Shown piece by piece: positions 17,596 to 27,244 of a stretch of 39,007 bases of DNA. Origin of the DNA: Betaproteobacteria bacterium (lineage in GTDB: Bacteria > Pseudomonadota > Gammaproteobacteria > Burkholderiales > SG8-39); assembly GCA_009693235.1 (NCBI GenBank), contig SHXR01000043.1, forward strand, positions 1 through 39,007, given 5' to 3'. Position 1 is the stretch's first letter; each line of letters opens with the position of its first letter. The translations under genes were made by a program, and so were the position numbers. The notes beneath the pieces were generated by a model that was not told where the DNA came from, ran no database searches, and worked only from the letters and a program-made list of their open reading frames with translations.

Positions 17596-18492
17596 TTAAC
17601 CGAATTCCGGCCCGGCCGATGCTATCAACCGTGCTCGATCGTCAAACGTGTCGGCGCGTCCGAGTGCCATGCGAGCGAACGGCCTGCCGACCGCAAAGCC
17701 GTTGGCGCAAAGCCAATCACGAATGGGCGCATGCCGCACCGGCAAATCAATACAGACCGGATAGCCGACGCGCGACAAAGCATGCGTCAACAAAGCAAAC
17801 GCGATCTCCGCGCGATCTGCACAAAGTGGACCGACCTGGGTGGTAAGACGGCCGTCCCGCGCGAGCACGAACCCGACCACTTGCCCAGCCTCGATCGCAT
17901 ACAGTGCGGCCGCCGGCACGCGGTGGCGAAACGGCGCGAGAATGGCACTGCGATCGGAACCGAAGATCCGAGCGTCATACTCAACAACGCGCGGCCATAT
18001 GGCGTCGTCGATTGGTCGGATGACGGGCGCTCCCCGGGATGCTTGTGATGTCGCTATATTCCCGGTGGCAGCAAAGTCCGCGGCGGGTGTCTGGGCAACC
18101 AATCGCTCCAGCCACCAACAATCCTGAAAACCAAGCCGCAAATAGACCTCGCGACCGGCCGGCGTGGCATCGAGGTAAGGCACCACGCCCATCCTGTTCA
18201 ATTCATCGGTGGCCCACTCTGTTAATTGGGAGGCCAGACCACGCCGGCGCATGTCCTCTGCAACCAGGACGACGCTGATCCAGGCAAAGCGAGACCCGAG
18301 CGGAATGATCATGGTCGTCGCACAAAGCCGCCCGTTTTGATCGGAGTAGCCCATACCGAACCCGAGTTCGAAAAACAAGCGCCAATCGGCTTCGTTCTGA
18401 TTCCAGTTGGCAACACTGGAAAGGGCCATGCCGCCTTCGATATGTTGCCGAAGGAGCGGATGCCGGGTCAACGGCCCATCAGTAGTTGCCAT
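17596..18492 (-). CDS. GNAT-family N-acetyltransferase
   Basis: The N-terminal half is a GCN5-related acetyltransferase with the acetyl-CoA loop MRRRGLASQLTEWATDELNR (Q/RxxGxG/A type) followed by PYLDATPAGREVYLRLGF. The C-terminal half resembles the second domain found in some long GNAT proteins. The start is ATG 18492, where GAGG lies six bases upstream; it overlaps the preceding epimerase-like gene by 14 bp, so the two are probably cotranscribed. It has 298 residues and is cytoplasmic. The acceptor substrate is unknown. It is the last gene of a two-gene unit downstream of pyk's neighbour. Confidence 0.85.
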   Translation of the reverse strand: MATTDGPLTRHPLLRQHIEGGMALSSVANWNQNEADWRLFFELGFGMGYSDQNGRLCATTMIIPLGSRFAWISVVLVAEDMRRRGLASQLTEWATDELNRMGVVPYLDATPAGREVYLRLGFQDCWWLERLVAQTPAADFAATGNIATSQASRGAPVIRPIDDAIWPRVVEYDARIFGSDRSAILAPFRHRVPAAALYAIEAGQVVGFVLARDGRLTTQVGPLCADRAEIAFALLTHALSRVGYPVCIDLPVRHAPIRDWLCANGFAVGRPFARMALGRADTFDDRARLIASAGPEFG

Positions 18493-19450
18493 CGCGCGCC
18501 TCGAAGTGGGTCTCTTTGCCAAGGCTTGCACCACCCCGCGCGACCCATTCGGCAGTCCAATCGAGCAATGTTTCTATCGGTATGGCGAGCGGGCCGAAGA
18601 GTCGGCGCGCTTCGCTGCAGTCGATGACCCAAGCGTCGCCCGCTTCGCGGCTAGCAAACCGTGGCGAACGACCCAGCCGCCGGCCCAGTCCGATCGCGAG
18701 ATCGCGGACCCGTTGGATGCCGCCTGATATGTTCAGCCCCGACATCGGCGCTGTGCAAGCACGTAGCGAGCGCAGAATTTGCGTATTCGCGTCGCCTTGC
18801 CAGATGACATTGACCGCGGCCATGCCAAGATCGATCGGCGTGCCATCGATCACTTTTCGCGCAATATCATGCAGCACACCGTAACGCATATCGATGGCAT
18901 AGGAGAGCCGAATGAACCGACCGCGGGTGCCATGCACCCGTGAGAAATGCTCGAAGACGCGCTCCCTTGCCACGCATGAATTGGCGTATTCGCCAGACGG
19001 GGTGAGCGGGGCCGCCTCATTGGCCCCCGGACCCTTGATTGGTGCAAAGGCATACACGCAAGCCGTCGAGAAGACGATGATCCGCGAGGCCGCAAAAGCC
19101 TCGGCAACATAGGCCGGTACCAGGGCGTTCATTGCCCAGGTGAGTGGGACGTTTCCGGTCGAGCCGAACTTGCGCCCAGCCATGAAGATGACGTTGGCAA
19201 TCTTGGGCAAGCGCGCGACCCCGGCTCGATCAAGCAGATCGGTTTCGATGCATTCAACGCCCACCGACTCAAGTCGGGCGCGCGCACCCGGTTCGCTAAA
19301 GCGCGCCACGCCGATCACCCGCTTATCCGGAGCCGCGCGTTTGGCGAGCCGCGCCAAGGTTGGCCCCATTTTGCCGCCGACACCAAGAATAATGAGATCA
19401 CCCGGGGTGGCCGCGAGATCGTCGATGAGCGCGGGCGATGGCGCTGTCAT
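18479..19450 (-). CDS. NAD-dependent epimerase/dehydratase-like protein
   Basis: This is an extended short-chain dehydrogenase-like fold. The N-terminal nucleotide motif is ILGVGGKMGPTLARLAKRA, followed by VIFMAGRKFGSTGN and VFSTACVYAF. The usual active-site YxxxK is replaced: the corresponding segment reads GEYANSCVARERVFEH, keeping Tyr but with Cys where Lys is expected, so classical chemistry is doubtful. The start is ATG 19450, with GGAAG five bases upstream; the frame is open to GTG 19501, which lacks a ribosome binding site. It has 323 residues. It lies between pyk and the GNAT gene and overlaps the latter. Confidence 0.82.
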   Translation of the reverse strand: MTAPSPALIDDLAATPGDLIILGVGGKMGPTLARLAKRAAPDKRVIGVARFSEPGARARLESVGVECIETDLLDRAGVARLPKIANVIFMAGRKFGSTGNVPLTWAMNALVPAYVAEAFAASRIIVFSTACVYAFAPIKGPGANEAAPLTPSGEYANSCVARERVFEHFSRVHGTRGRFIRLSYAIDMRYGVLHDIARKVIDGTPIDLGMAAVNVIWQGDANTQILRSLRACTAPMSGLNISGGIQRVRDLAIGLGRRLGRSPRFASREAGDAWVIDCSEARRLFGPLAIPIETLLDWTAEWVARGGASLGKETHFEARDGNY

Positions 19451-19552
19451 CTGGTCTTCCAGATGAACTGCGTCGTCGAATCGCGTGGGGAGCGCGCTCA
19501 CTGGAAGCTCACAATCTGGTCGCTCACGGTCAGGTGAGTGGCATCACCCGGG

Positions 19553-21013
19553 TCAAGGTTTGCGGTGCTCGCCGATCTTGACGATCTTCATCGTGTTCGT
19601 GCCACCCGATTTGCCAATCGGCTCGCCAAAGGTGACGACGATGATATCGCCATCCTTCACCACGCCATTGTCGACCAGCACCTGCTCGGCCTCGGCCAGC
19701 AGTTCTTCCCGGTCATGCCCGACGTGGCGCATCGGCAGCGGATAGGTGTCGCGAAACAACGAACACCGATAGCGCGTCGATGTCTGCGAAGTGAGCGCAT
19801 AGACGGGAACGCCGCAATTGAGCCGCGAAATCCACAACGCGGTGGAGCCCGACTCGGTGAGCGAGGCGATCGCTTTCACCTTTAGATGGTAGGCGGTAAA
19901 GAGCGCCGCCATGGCGATCGATTGGTCGACTCGGGTGAACACGCGATCGAGAAATTCGCGATCGAGGGAAACCGGTGCCGACTGTTCAGCAACGGTGCAG
20001 ATGCGGCTCATCGATTCGATGGTTTCAACCGGATAAGCGCCGCTCGCCGTTTCCGCCGACAGCATCACCGCATCGGTGCCATCCAACACGGCGTTGGCAA
20101 CGTCGGAGACTTCGGCGCGGGTTGGAATCGGACTGGCGATCATCGATTCCATCATCTGCGTCGCGGTGATGGTGAGCTTGTTGCGCTCCCGCGCGAGGCG
20201 GATCATGCGTTTTTGCAGCGACGGGACGGATGCGTCGCCCACTTCCACCGCAAGATCACCACGGGCGACCATGATTCCATCGCACGCGGATAAAATATCT
20301 TCGAGCGCGGCCGGCACCACCGCTTCGGCCCGCTCAATTTTGGCGATCAGGAGCGCCTTGCCGCCGGCCGCCCGCATCAATTCGCCGGCGAGATACATGT
20401 CGCGGCCGCTCTTTGGAAACGACACGGCCAGAAAGTCGGCGCTGATCTTGGTGGCGAGCCGAATGTCTTCCATGTCTTTGGGCGTCAAGGCGGGCGCGGT
20501 GAGACCGCCACCCAGCCGATTGATCCCTTTATTGTTCGAGAGGATGCCGCCGTGACGGACCGAGCAGTGAATGGTATTGCCGACGACGCGAATGACATCG
20601 AAGACGATGCGCCCATCGTCCAGCAGCAACACGTCAGCCGGCCGCACATCCCGCGGCAGCTCCTTGTAGTCGATGCCGACTTTCGTGGCATCACCCAAGT
20701 CGCAATCGCTGTCCAGCACGAAGTCCGCGCCGCGTTCAAGCTGAATCTTGCCGTCCTGGAATTTGCCGACGCGAATTTTCGGGCCCTGCAGGTCAGCCAT
20801 GATGCCGACGGTGCGCCCGACTTTGCGACAGATATCGCGCACCATCTGGGCACGGCGCACATGATCGTCAGCGGTCCCATGTGAAAAATTGAGCCGGACG
20901 ACATCGACGCCGGCCACGATCATTCGCTCCAGCACGGCGGGGTCGCTCGACGCGGGACCAAGCGTCGCGACGATCTTGGTGCTGCGGATCATTGGCACGG
21001 AAGAAAGAGACAT
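19553..21013 (-). CDS. pyk: Pyruvate kinase
   Basis: Pyruvate kinase converts phosphoenolpyruvate and ADP to pyruvate and ATP. The family opening TKIVATLGPASSDPAVLERM is followed by VVRLNFSHGTADDH, the catalytic KIERAEAV, the MVARGDLAVEVGD loop and TQMMESMIASPIPTRAE. The C-terminal domain includes GSTALWISRLNCGVPVYALT. I use ATG 21013 (486 residues); the family usually starts near the later ATG at 20992, and neither has a clear ribosome binding site. It lies 67 bp after pgk. In related bacteria fba would follow; here about 13 kb of other genes intervenes. Confidence 0.95.
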   Translation of the reverse strand: MSLSSVPMIRSTKIVATLGPASSDPAVLERMIVAGVDVVRLNFSHGTADDHVRRAQMVRDICRKVGRTVGIMADLQGPKIRVGKFQDGKIQLERGADFVLDSDCDLGDATKVGIDYKELPRDVRPADVLLLDDGRIVFDVIRVVGNTIHCSVRHGGILSNNKGINRLGGGLTAPALTPKDMEDIRLATKISADFLAVSFPKSGRDMYLAGELMRAAGGKALLIAKIERAEAVVPAALEDILSACDGIMVARGDLAVEVGDASVPSLQKRMIRLARERNKLTITATQMMESMIASPIPTRAEVSDVANAVLDGTDAVMLSAETASGAYPVETIESMSRICTVAEQSAPVSLDREFLDRVFTRVDQSIAMAALFTAYHLKVKAIASLTESGSTALWISRLNCGVPVYALTSQTSTRYRCSLFRDTYPLPMRHVGHDREELLAEAEQVLVDNGVVKDGDIIVVTFGEPIGKSGGTNTMKIVKIGEHRKP

Positions 21014-21080
21014 GAAAGGCAGTCTAGCATGCGAGCGATGGTGCAAACGCAGCCTGGACTAACACCACGACGCAGGCGAA

Positions 21081-22262
21081 TCAACCCTTCGCGCGCTGTT
21101 CGAGGATTTCGATCGCGGGCAGCGTCTTGCCTTCGAGAAATTCGAGGAACGCGCCCCCACCGGTGGAGATGTAGGAGATCTGGTCGGTGATGCCGAACTT
21201 GGCAATCGCAGCGATCGTGTCGCCGCCGCCCGCCAGCGAAAAGGCTTTCGACTGCGCAATCGCATTGGCGATGGTGCGCGTGCCGTCGGCAAATTGATCA
21301 AACTCGAAAACGCCGACCGGACCATTCCAGACAATCGTGCCGGCGTTCTTCAGCAGGTGCGAAATCGCCATGGCAGACTGCTTACCGGTGTCGAGAATCA
21401 AGTCGTCGGCCGCAACGAACTCGGTTGATTTCGCCTCCGCGCGTGCCGTCGCCGAAAATTCCTTCGCTGTCACGACATCGATCGGAATCGGCACCGCACC
21501 ACCCTTTGCTTCGATCATGGCAATAATCTTCTTCGCTTCACCAACCAGATCGGGCTCGGCAAGCGATTTGCCGATCTTCCCACCGCTCGCGAGGATGAAG
21601 GTATTGGCAATGCCGCCACCGACGATCAATTGGTCAACCTTCTCCGCCATAGAGGCAAGGATGGTGAGCTTGGTTGAAACCTTCGATCCGCCGACGATCG
21701 CGACTAACGGCCGTGCGGGATTGCGTAACGCGCGCGACAGCGCTTCGATTTCCCCGCTCATGAGAGGTCCGGCGCACGCCATCTTGGCGAATTTCGCGAT
21801 GCCATGGGTCGTCGCTTCGGCACGATGCGCGGTGCCGAATGCATCGTTGGCGTAGATGTCGCACAACGCCGCCATTTTTCGCGCGAGAGCGTCGTCGTTC
21901 TTCTTTTCGCCTTTATTGACGCGGCAGTTTTCCAGCAAGACGATCTCACCCGGCCGCACGTCAACACCGTCGATCCATCCTTGCTTGAGCGGCACCGGCC
22001 GCGACAACAGCTCACTCAAACGCTTGGCGATCGGCGCGAGCGAATCTTCCGGATTCAGCGTTCCCTCGGTCGGCCTGCCAAGGTGGGAGGTCACCATCAC
22101 GGCCGCACCGGCTTTCAAGGCATGCTGAATCGCAGGTACCGAGGCGCGGATGCGTGAGTCGTCGGTAATGGCACCAGCGTCGTCCTGTGGGACGTTCAAG
22201 TCCGCACGGATGAAGACGCGCTTTCCGGCGAGGGGTAGGTCGGTGAGTTTGAGGATGGACAT
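21081..22262 (-). CDS. pgk: Phosphoglycerate kinase
   Basis: The enzyme transfers phosphate between 1,3-bisphosphoglycerate and ADP. Family segments are [62 protein letters not shown] and the C-terminal [16 protein letters not shown] and [15 protein letters not shown]. The length of 393 residues is typical. It lies 29 bp after gap and before pyk on the same strand, forming a lower-glycolysis unit. The ribosome binding site before ATG 22262 is weak. Confidence 0.97.
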   Translation of the reverse strand: MSILKLTDLPLAGKRVFIRADLNVPQDDAGAITDDSRIRASVPAIQHALKAGAAVMVTSHLGRPTEGTLNPEDSLAPIAKRLSELLSRPVPLKQGWIDGVDVRPGEIVLLENCRVNKGEKKNDDALARKMAALCDIYANDAFGTAHRAEATTHGIAKFAKMACAGPLMSGEIEALSRALRNPARPLVAIVGGSKVSTKLTILASMAEKVDQLIVGGGIANTFILASGGKIGKSLAEPDLVGEAKKIIAMIEAKGGAVPIPIDVVTAKEFSATARAEAKSTEFVAADDLILDTGKQSAMAISHLLKNAGTIVWNGPVGVFEFDQFADGTRTIANAIAQSKAFSLAGGGDTIAAIAKFGITDQISYISTGGGAFLEFLEGKTLPAIEILEQRAKG

Positions 22263-22291
22263 GCAATGAATGGGGGAAAAACGCTTGCGTG

Positions 22292-23305
22292 TTATTTCGC
22301 GTTCATTAGCGCCACCGTGGTATCCAGCATCCGGTTGCTAAATCCCCATTCGTTGTCATACCAAGAAGATACTTTTACCAGGGTGCCTTCGGACACCTTC
22401 GTCAAAGTCGAATCGAATATGGAAGAGGCTGGGTTGTGGTTGAAGTCCACCGATACGAGTGGATCCTTGTTGAATTCGAGAATACCTTTGAGATCGCCGT
22501 CGGCGGCCTGCTTGACCGCGCTATTGACTTCATCCACCGTCGTCGCCCGCTTGGCAACGAAGACCAGATCAACGACTGAGACATTGATGGTCGGAACACG
22601 GATCGCGTACCCATCCAGCTTGCCGTTCAATTCCGGCATCACCAGGCCCACCGCGGAGGCCGCACCGGTCTTGGTCGGAATCATCGACTGGGTGGCCGAA
22701 CGCGCCCGGCGCAGATCCTCATGATAGACATCAGTGAGCACCTGATCGTTGGTGTATGCATGGATCGTCGTCATGAGCCCTGAGACCACGCCGATGCGAT
22801 CGTTCAACGCCTTCACCATCGGTGCGAGGCAATTGGTGGTGCATGAAGCGTTGGAAATGACGGTATCGGTCGCTTTCAACACCTTGTGATTCACGCCGTA
22901 CACGATCGTGGCATCGACGTCTTTACCACCGGGGGCAGAGATGATCACCTTCTTCGCCCCGCCCTTGATATGGGCACCGGCTTTTTCCTTGGTGGTGAAA
23001 AGCCCGGTGCATTCGAGCACGACATCAACGCCCAAATCCTTCCACGGCAGATCGGCCGGATTGCGCATCGCGAGCACCCGGATCTTGTCGCCATTGACCA
23101 CCATGTTGTTGCCTTCGACGGCGACAGTGCCTGGGAACTTCCCATGGGCGGTATCGTATTTGAGCAGATGGGCGTTGGTCTCGGCGTTGCCCAAATCATT
23201 GATGGCAACGATCTGGATGTCGTGCTTTTTCTTGCCTTCGTAGTGAGCGCGCAAGACGTTCCGACCGATGCGGCCGAACCCGTTGATGGCAACTTTGATG
23301 GTCAT
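22292..23305 (-). CDS. gap: Glyceraldehyde-3-phosphate dehydrogenase
   Basis: This NAD-dependent enzyme oxidises and phosphorylates glyceraldehyde-3-phosphate. The N-terminal [18 protein letters not shown] binds NAD; the catalytic cysteine is C155 in [12 protein letters not shown]. The phosphate-site segment [17 protein letters not shown] and the C-terminal [14 protein letters not shown] are present. The length of 337 residues is typical. The start overlaps the tkt stop (ATGA), and GGAG lies seven bases upstream inside tkt, so translation is coupled. Confidence 0.97.
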   Translation of the reverse strand: MTIKVAINGFGRIGRNVLRAHYEGKKKHDIQIVAINDLGNAETNAHLLKYDTAHGKFPGTVAVEGNNMVVNGDKIRVLAMRNPADLPWKDLGVDVVLECTGLFTTKEKAGAHIKGGAKKVIISAPGGKDVDATIVYGVNHKVLKATDTVISNASCTTNCLAPMVKALNDRIGVVSGLMTTIHAYTNDQVLTDVYHEDLRRARSATQSMIPTKTGAASAVGLVMPELNGKLDGYAIRVPTINVSVVDLVFVAKRATTVDEVNSAVKQAADGDLKGILEFNKDPLVSVDFNHNPASSIFDSTLTKVSEGTLVKVSSWYDNEWGFSNRMLDTTVALMNAK

Positions 23306-25332
23306 GATGATGCTCCGAGCAGTTGGCGGGCCGTCGCGACGACGTTCTCCGTTGTGAAACCGAAATAATTGAACAGATCCTTGGCCGGTGCCGATTCGCC
23401 GAATCGATCGATGCCGATGACTGCGCCGTCCAGGCCGACATACTTGTACCAGCCATCGCTGACGCCGGCTTCGATGGCGATGCGTGGCACGCCGGACGGC
23501 AGCACTTGCGCGCGATAGACCGCATCTTGCCGGTCAAATAGATTCGTGCAAGGCATTGAAACCACACGGGTGGCAACACCCGCCGCATCGAGTTTCGCCT
23601 TGGTTTGGACGGCCAGATCGACTTCCGATCCGGTTGCAATCAGCACGAGGTGCGGTGTCCCCTTTGCATCGGCGAGGACGTAACCACCCTTGCCGATCGA
23701 TGCGATGGTGGCCTCGCTACGCGCATGAAAAGCAAGATTTTGCCGCGACAGCAAGAGACTCGAGGGGCCGTCCACGCGTCGCACTGCGTGCGTCCAGGCG
23801 ACCATCGTTTCCGCGGTATCACACGGCCGCCAGACATCCATGTTCGGCAGCATGCGCAAACTCGCCGCATGCTCGACCGGTTGATGGGTCGGACCATCCT
23901 CACCGAGTCCGATTGAATCATGGGTAAAGACGTAGACGACGCGCGTTTTCATCAGCGCGGCGACTCGTAGCGCGTTCCGCGCGTAATCCGAGAAAACGAG
24001 GAACGTGCCGCCATACGGGATGAAGCCGCCATGCAGGGCAAGACCATTCATCACCGCGCACATGCCGAATTCGCGCACACCGTAGAAGAGATAGTTGCCA
24101 CCCGCGATTCGCGAGACGCCCTTCGATCCGCTCCACAGGGTGAGATTGGAACTGGCCAGGTCGGCCGATCCGCCGATAAGCTCCGGCAGCTGCGGCGCGA
24201 GCGCCTCGATGGCATTCTGCGAGGCTTTACGAGTGGCGATCGTTTCGCCCTTCGCTTGCACGGCAGCGAGCGCGGCGCGCGCATTCTGCTCGAATGCGTC
24301 CGGCAGCTCGCCCTTCATGCGTCGTTTGAATTCTGCGGCGAGGTCCGGATAGGCCTTCGCGTAGTTCGCGAAGCGTTCATTCCAGTCGCGCTCGATCGTG
24401 GCCCCGCGTGCTTTGGCGCTCCACGCGTCATAGACCGCCTGCGGCACCACGAACGGTGCATGCAGCCAGCCAATCGCCTCACGCGTTGCTGCAATTTCTT
24501 TGTCGCCCAACGGCGCACCATGGGCCGCACCGGTATTGGCTTTGGTCGGCGCGCCTTTGCCGATGGTGGTCTTGCAGCAGATAAGGCTCGGACGATCCTT
24601 GATCGCTTGCGCCACACGAATCGCCGCATCAACAGCTTCGGCATCGTGGCCATCGACATTTGGTATCACGTGCCAGTTATAGGCCTCGAAGCGCTGCGGC
24701 GTTGCATCGGTGAACCATTGTTCGATGCGCCCTTTTTCCGAATCGATCGAAATCTTGTTGTCGTCGTAGAGCACGATGAGCTTGCCAAGGCCAAGCGTTC
24801 CAGCGAGCGAACACACTTCATGCGACACGCCTTCCATGAGGCAGCCATCGCCGGCGAACGCATAGGTGAAGTGATCGACGATTTCATGGCCGGGTCGATT
24901 GAATGAATCGGCCAGCACTTTCTCGGCAATCGCGAATCCCACCGCGTTCGCCAAGCCCTGACCGAGCGGCCCGGTGGTGGTCTCAACGCCCGGCACGCAG
25001 CCAAGTTCCGGGTGGCCCGGAGTCTTCGAGTGCAGTTGCCGGAAGCGTTTCAACTCATCGATCGGCAATGCATAGCCGGTGAGATGCAACAGCGCGTAGA
25101 GCAACATCGATCCGTGGCCGTTCGACAACACGAAACGATCGCGGTCCGGCCATGTTGGATTGTCGGGATTATGTCTGAGATGCCGGCCCCAGAGCGCAAC
25201 CGCGATATCGGCCATGCCCATCGGCATGCCCGGATGGCCCGAATTGGCAGCCTGCACCGCATCCATGGCAAGGGCGCGAATGGCGTTCGCCATATCGCGG
25301 TTAAGCGTCGTTGAAGATGATGTGGCAATCAC
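23302..25332 (-). CDS. tkt: Transketolase
   Basis: Transketolase moves two-carbon ketol units in the non-oxidative pentose phosphate pathway or Calvin cycle, using thiamine diphosphate. The N-terminal [20 protein letters not shown], the thiamine-binding [18 protein letters not shown] stretch and YDDNKISID are visible, as is [19 protein letters not shown] in the pyrimidine domain. It has 676 residues. GTG 25332 is taken as the start because GAGGG lies seven bases upstream; ATG 25293 is an alternative. It is the first gene of the tkt-gap-pgk-pyk unit and is divergent from the GlxR-like gene. Confidence 0.97.
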   Translation of the reverse strand: MIATSSSTTLNRDMANAIRALAMDAVQAANSGHPGMPMGMADIAVALWGRHLRHNPDNPTWPDRDRFVLSNGHGSMLLYALLHLTGYALPIDELKRFRQLHSKTPGHPELGCVPGVETTTGPLGQGLANAVGFAIAEKVLADSFNRPGHEIVDHFTYAFAGDGCLMEGVSHEVCSLAGTLGLGKLIVLYDDNKISIDSEKGRIEQWFTDATPQRFEAYNWHVIPNVDGHDAEAVDAAIRVAQAIKDRPSLICCKTTIGKGAPTKANTGAAHGAPLGDKEIAATREAIGWLHAPFVVPQAVYDAWSAKARGATIERDWNERFANYAKAYPDLAAEFKRRMKGELPDAFEQNARAALAAVQAKGETIATRKASQNAIEALAPQLPELIGGSADLASSNLTLWSGSKGVSRIAGGNYLFYGVREFGMCAVMNGLALHGGFIPYGGTFLVFSDYARNALRVAALMKTRVVYVFTHDSIGLGEDGPTHQPVEHAASLRMLPNMDVWRPCDTAETMVAWTHAVRRVDGPSSLLLSRQNLAFHARSEATIASIGKGGYVLADAKGTPHLVLIATGSEVDLAVQTKAKLDAAGVATRVVSMPCTNLFDRQDAVYRAQVLPSGVPRIAIEAGVSDGWYKYVGLDGAVIGIDRFGESAPAKDLFNYFGFTTENVVATARQLLGASS

Positions 25333-25452
25333 GCAAACGCCCTCGCTGTAATGGAGTTTCAGTTAATCCCTATAATTATCGCCGATTAGCTTGACTCATG
25401 GCCATTCGCGTGCGATTCCGCGATGGTGATGATTACCGTAAAGAGACTCTAA
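25333..25452. promoter_or_regulatory. Divergent intergenic region between tkt and the GlxR-like gene
   Basis: This 120-bp gap must hold the promoters of both divergent units. It contains an A+T-rich core (25370-25388, with GATAATTATAG on the minus strand) that could be a -10 region for tkt. TTGACT at about 25390 on the + strand could be a -35 for the other gene. Neither has a convincing partner box, so the call rests mainly on position. Confidence 0.35.
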
Positions 25453-26319
25453 ATGGCGAAAGTCGCGTTCCTTGGTTTAGGCGTGATGGGATTCCCGATG
25501 GCCGGACATTTGGCAAAGGCCGGGCATCAGCTGACTGTCTTCAATCGCACCGAGGCCAAGGCAGCTGGTTGGGTCGCTAAACACGGCGGCCGTCTCGCCA
25601 AGACGCCCAAGGAGGCCGTCGCCGGCGCTGAGATCGTCTGCGCATGCGTGGGTGATGATCCCGATGTCCGTGAGGTAACGCTCGGCAAAGAGGGCGCATT
25701 CCAGGCGATGATGAAGGGTGCGGTCTATGTTGATCACACCACCGCATCCGCCGACATCGCGCGCGAGCTGGAAAAAGCCGCCGAAGCGCGCGGTCTTGGT
25801 TTTGTCGATGCGCCGGTATCGGGCGGCCAGGCCGGCGCTGAAAACGGCGTGCTCACCGTCATGTGTGGCGGCAAGGGTGACGCCTATGAGCGCGCCAAGC
25901 CGGTGATCTCAACCTACGCACGCATGATCCAACTGCTGGGACCGGCCGGTTCCGGTCAACTGGCCAAGATGGTCAATCAGATTTGCATCGCAGGGTTGGT
26001 GCAAGGATTGAGCGAAGCCATCAACTTCGGCATGCGGGCCGGCCTCGACATGAAGGCGACGCTCGATGTGATCGCGAAAGGCGCGGCCGGCTCATGGCAA
26101 ATGGAAAACCGCGGCAAGACGATGGTCGACGACAAATTCGATTTTGGCTTTGCGGTCGACTGGATGCGAAAGGACCTGCGCATCGCCCTCGACGAAGCCG
26201 GCCGCAACGGCGCCGAATTGCCGGAGATCAAGATGGTGAAAGGCTTCTACGACGAAGTGTCGGCGATGGGTGGCGGACGCTGGGATACCTCCAGCCTGAT
26301 CAAGCGCTTCAGAAAATAA
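25453..26319 (+). CDS. GlxR/GarR-like NAD(P)-dependent hydroxyacid dehydrogenase
   Basis: This is a beta-hydroxyacid dehydrogenase most like tartronate semialdehyde (2-hydroxy-3-oxopropionate) reductase. The N-terminal FLGLGVMGFPMAGHLAKAGH binds the nicotinamide cofactor; VFNRT follows. The substrate loop is FVDAPVSGGQAGAENGVLTV, and the catalytic Lys is in GSGQLAKMVNQICIAGLVQG. The length of 288 residues is normal. It is the first gene of a plus-strand group and is divergent from tkt. Substrate specificity within the family cannot be read reliably from sequence, so a related hydroxyacid is possible. Confidence 0.88.
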   Translation: MAKVAFLGLGVMGFPMAGHLAKAGHQLTVFNRTEAKAAGWVAKHGGRLAKTPKEAVAGAEIVCACVGDDPDVREVTLGKEGAFQAMMKGAVYVDHTTASADIARELEKAAEARGLGFVDAPVSGGQAGAENGVLTVMCGGKGDAYERAKPVISTYARMIQLLGPAGSGQLAKMVNQICIAGLVQGLSEAINFGMRAGLDMKATLDVIAKGAAGSWQMENRGKTMVDDKFDFGFAVDWMRKDLRIALDEAGRNGAELPEIKMVKGFYDEVSAMGGGRWDTSSLIKRFRK

Positions 26320-26371
26320 GCGCGCCGCGCACGTTTCCCTTTTCCCTTTTCGCGTTTCCCGGCCTCAAAGC

Positions 26372-27244
26372 ATGATCGAAATGCCCTTCTCCGCCCCGGT
26401 TGCCTTCACTGGCGGCGTGCGAACTCCCAGCGAATGCACCGATAGCACGCTTTGGTTTGTGTTTCGGGAAACCGAGTTGCTGGTTGCGACAACACGCGAT
26501 GCACCATCGGTGTTGCGCGCGGTTCATCCCTCCCACGTTGCGCTCGATCCGGTGCGCACGCACTACCTCGGCACACTGGGCGAGCACCATTGCTTTTCCT
26601 GCGAATTGTCGAAGGAGAGCGAACCGCCCGCCGGCTGGGAATTTCGTGGTCTGCGCGCACTGTATGGCGCCCTCGATGAATCGCACTTCGCGCTCGCCGG
26701 TCGGGCGCTGCAAGTCGTCGACTGGGACCGGACCCATATGTTCTGCGGCCGCTGCGGTACGCCAACTCAATCCCGCAGCGAAGAACGATCGCGCGAATGC
26801 CCGGCTTGCCGGCTCGTCGTTTATCCGCGTCTCGCACCGGCGTTGATGGCGTTGATCCGCAAGCCCGATACGCGGGAAATTCTGCTTGGCCGCTCACCGC
26901 GCTTTGCACCCGGCGTGTATTCGGCCTTGGCCGGGTTCGCCGAACCGGGTGAGACCCTGGAGCAGTGCCTGCATCGTGAAGTGTTGGAAGAGATCGGCGT
27001 ACGCGTCAAGAATCTGCGGTACTTCGCGAGTCAACCTTGGCCGTTTCCGCATTCATTGATGATTGCGTTTATCGCCGACTATGAAAGCGGCGAAATTTTT
27101 CCCGACCCGACCGAAATAGAAGCTGCGCAATGGTTTCACATTGATGCCCTGCCAAGACTACCGATGCCGATCAGCATCGCACGACGCCTGATCGATGCAG
27201 CAGTCAAAGAACTCGCGGAGGATGAGCCGCGTGGCAAACGATAG
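26372..27244 (+). CDS. nudC: NAD(+) diphosphatase / RNA NAD-decapping hydrolase NudC
   Basis: NudC hydrolyses NAD(H) to NMN(H) and AMP and can remove NAD caps from RNA. The zinc ribbon is CGRC (125-128) with CPAC (143-146). The Nudix box lies at 188-210 (GFAEPGETLEQCLHREVLEE, then IGV), and the NudC-specific SQPWPFPHS follows at 220-228. It has 290 residues. It lies 52 bp after the GlxR-like gene, across a pyrimidine-rich stretch containing several TTTCCC units, and its end overlaps the next gene. Confidence 0.95.
   Translation: MIEMPFSAPVAFTGGVRTPSECTDSTLWFVFRETELLVATTRDAPSVLRAVHPSHVALDPVRTHYLGTLGEHHCFSCELSKESEPPAGWEFRGLRALYGALDESHFALAGRALQVVDWDRTHMFCGRCGTPTQSRSEERSRECPACRLVVYPRLAPALMALIRKPDTREILLGRSPRFAPGVYSALAGFAEPGETLEQCLHREVLEEIGVRVKNLRYFASQPWPFPHSLMIAFIADYESGEIFPDPTEIEAAQWFHIDALPRLPMPISIARRLIDAAVKELAEDEPRGKR

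Noticed and set aside
26330-26362. Pyrimidine-rich TTTCCC repeats before nudC
   Set aside because: The units are irregular and no stem or known motif is formed; probably simple low-complexity sequence.
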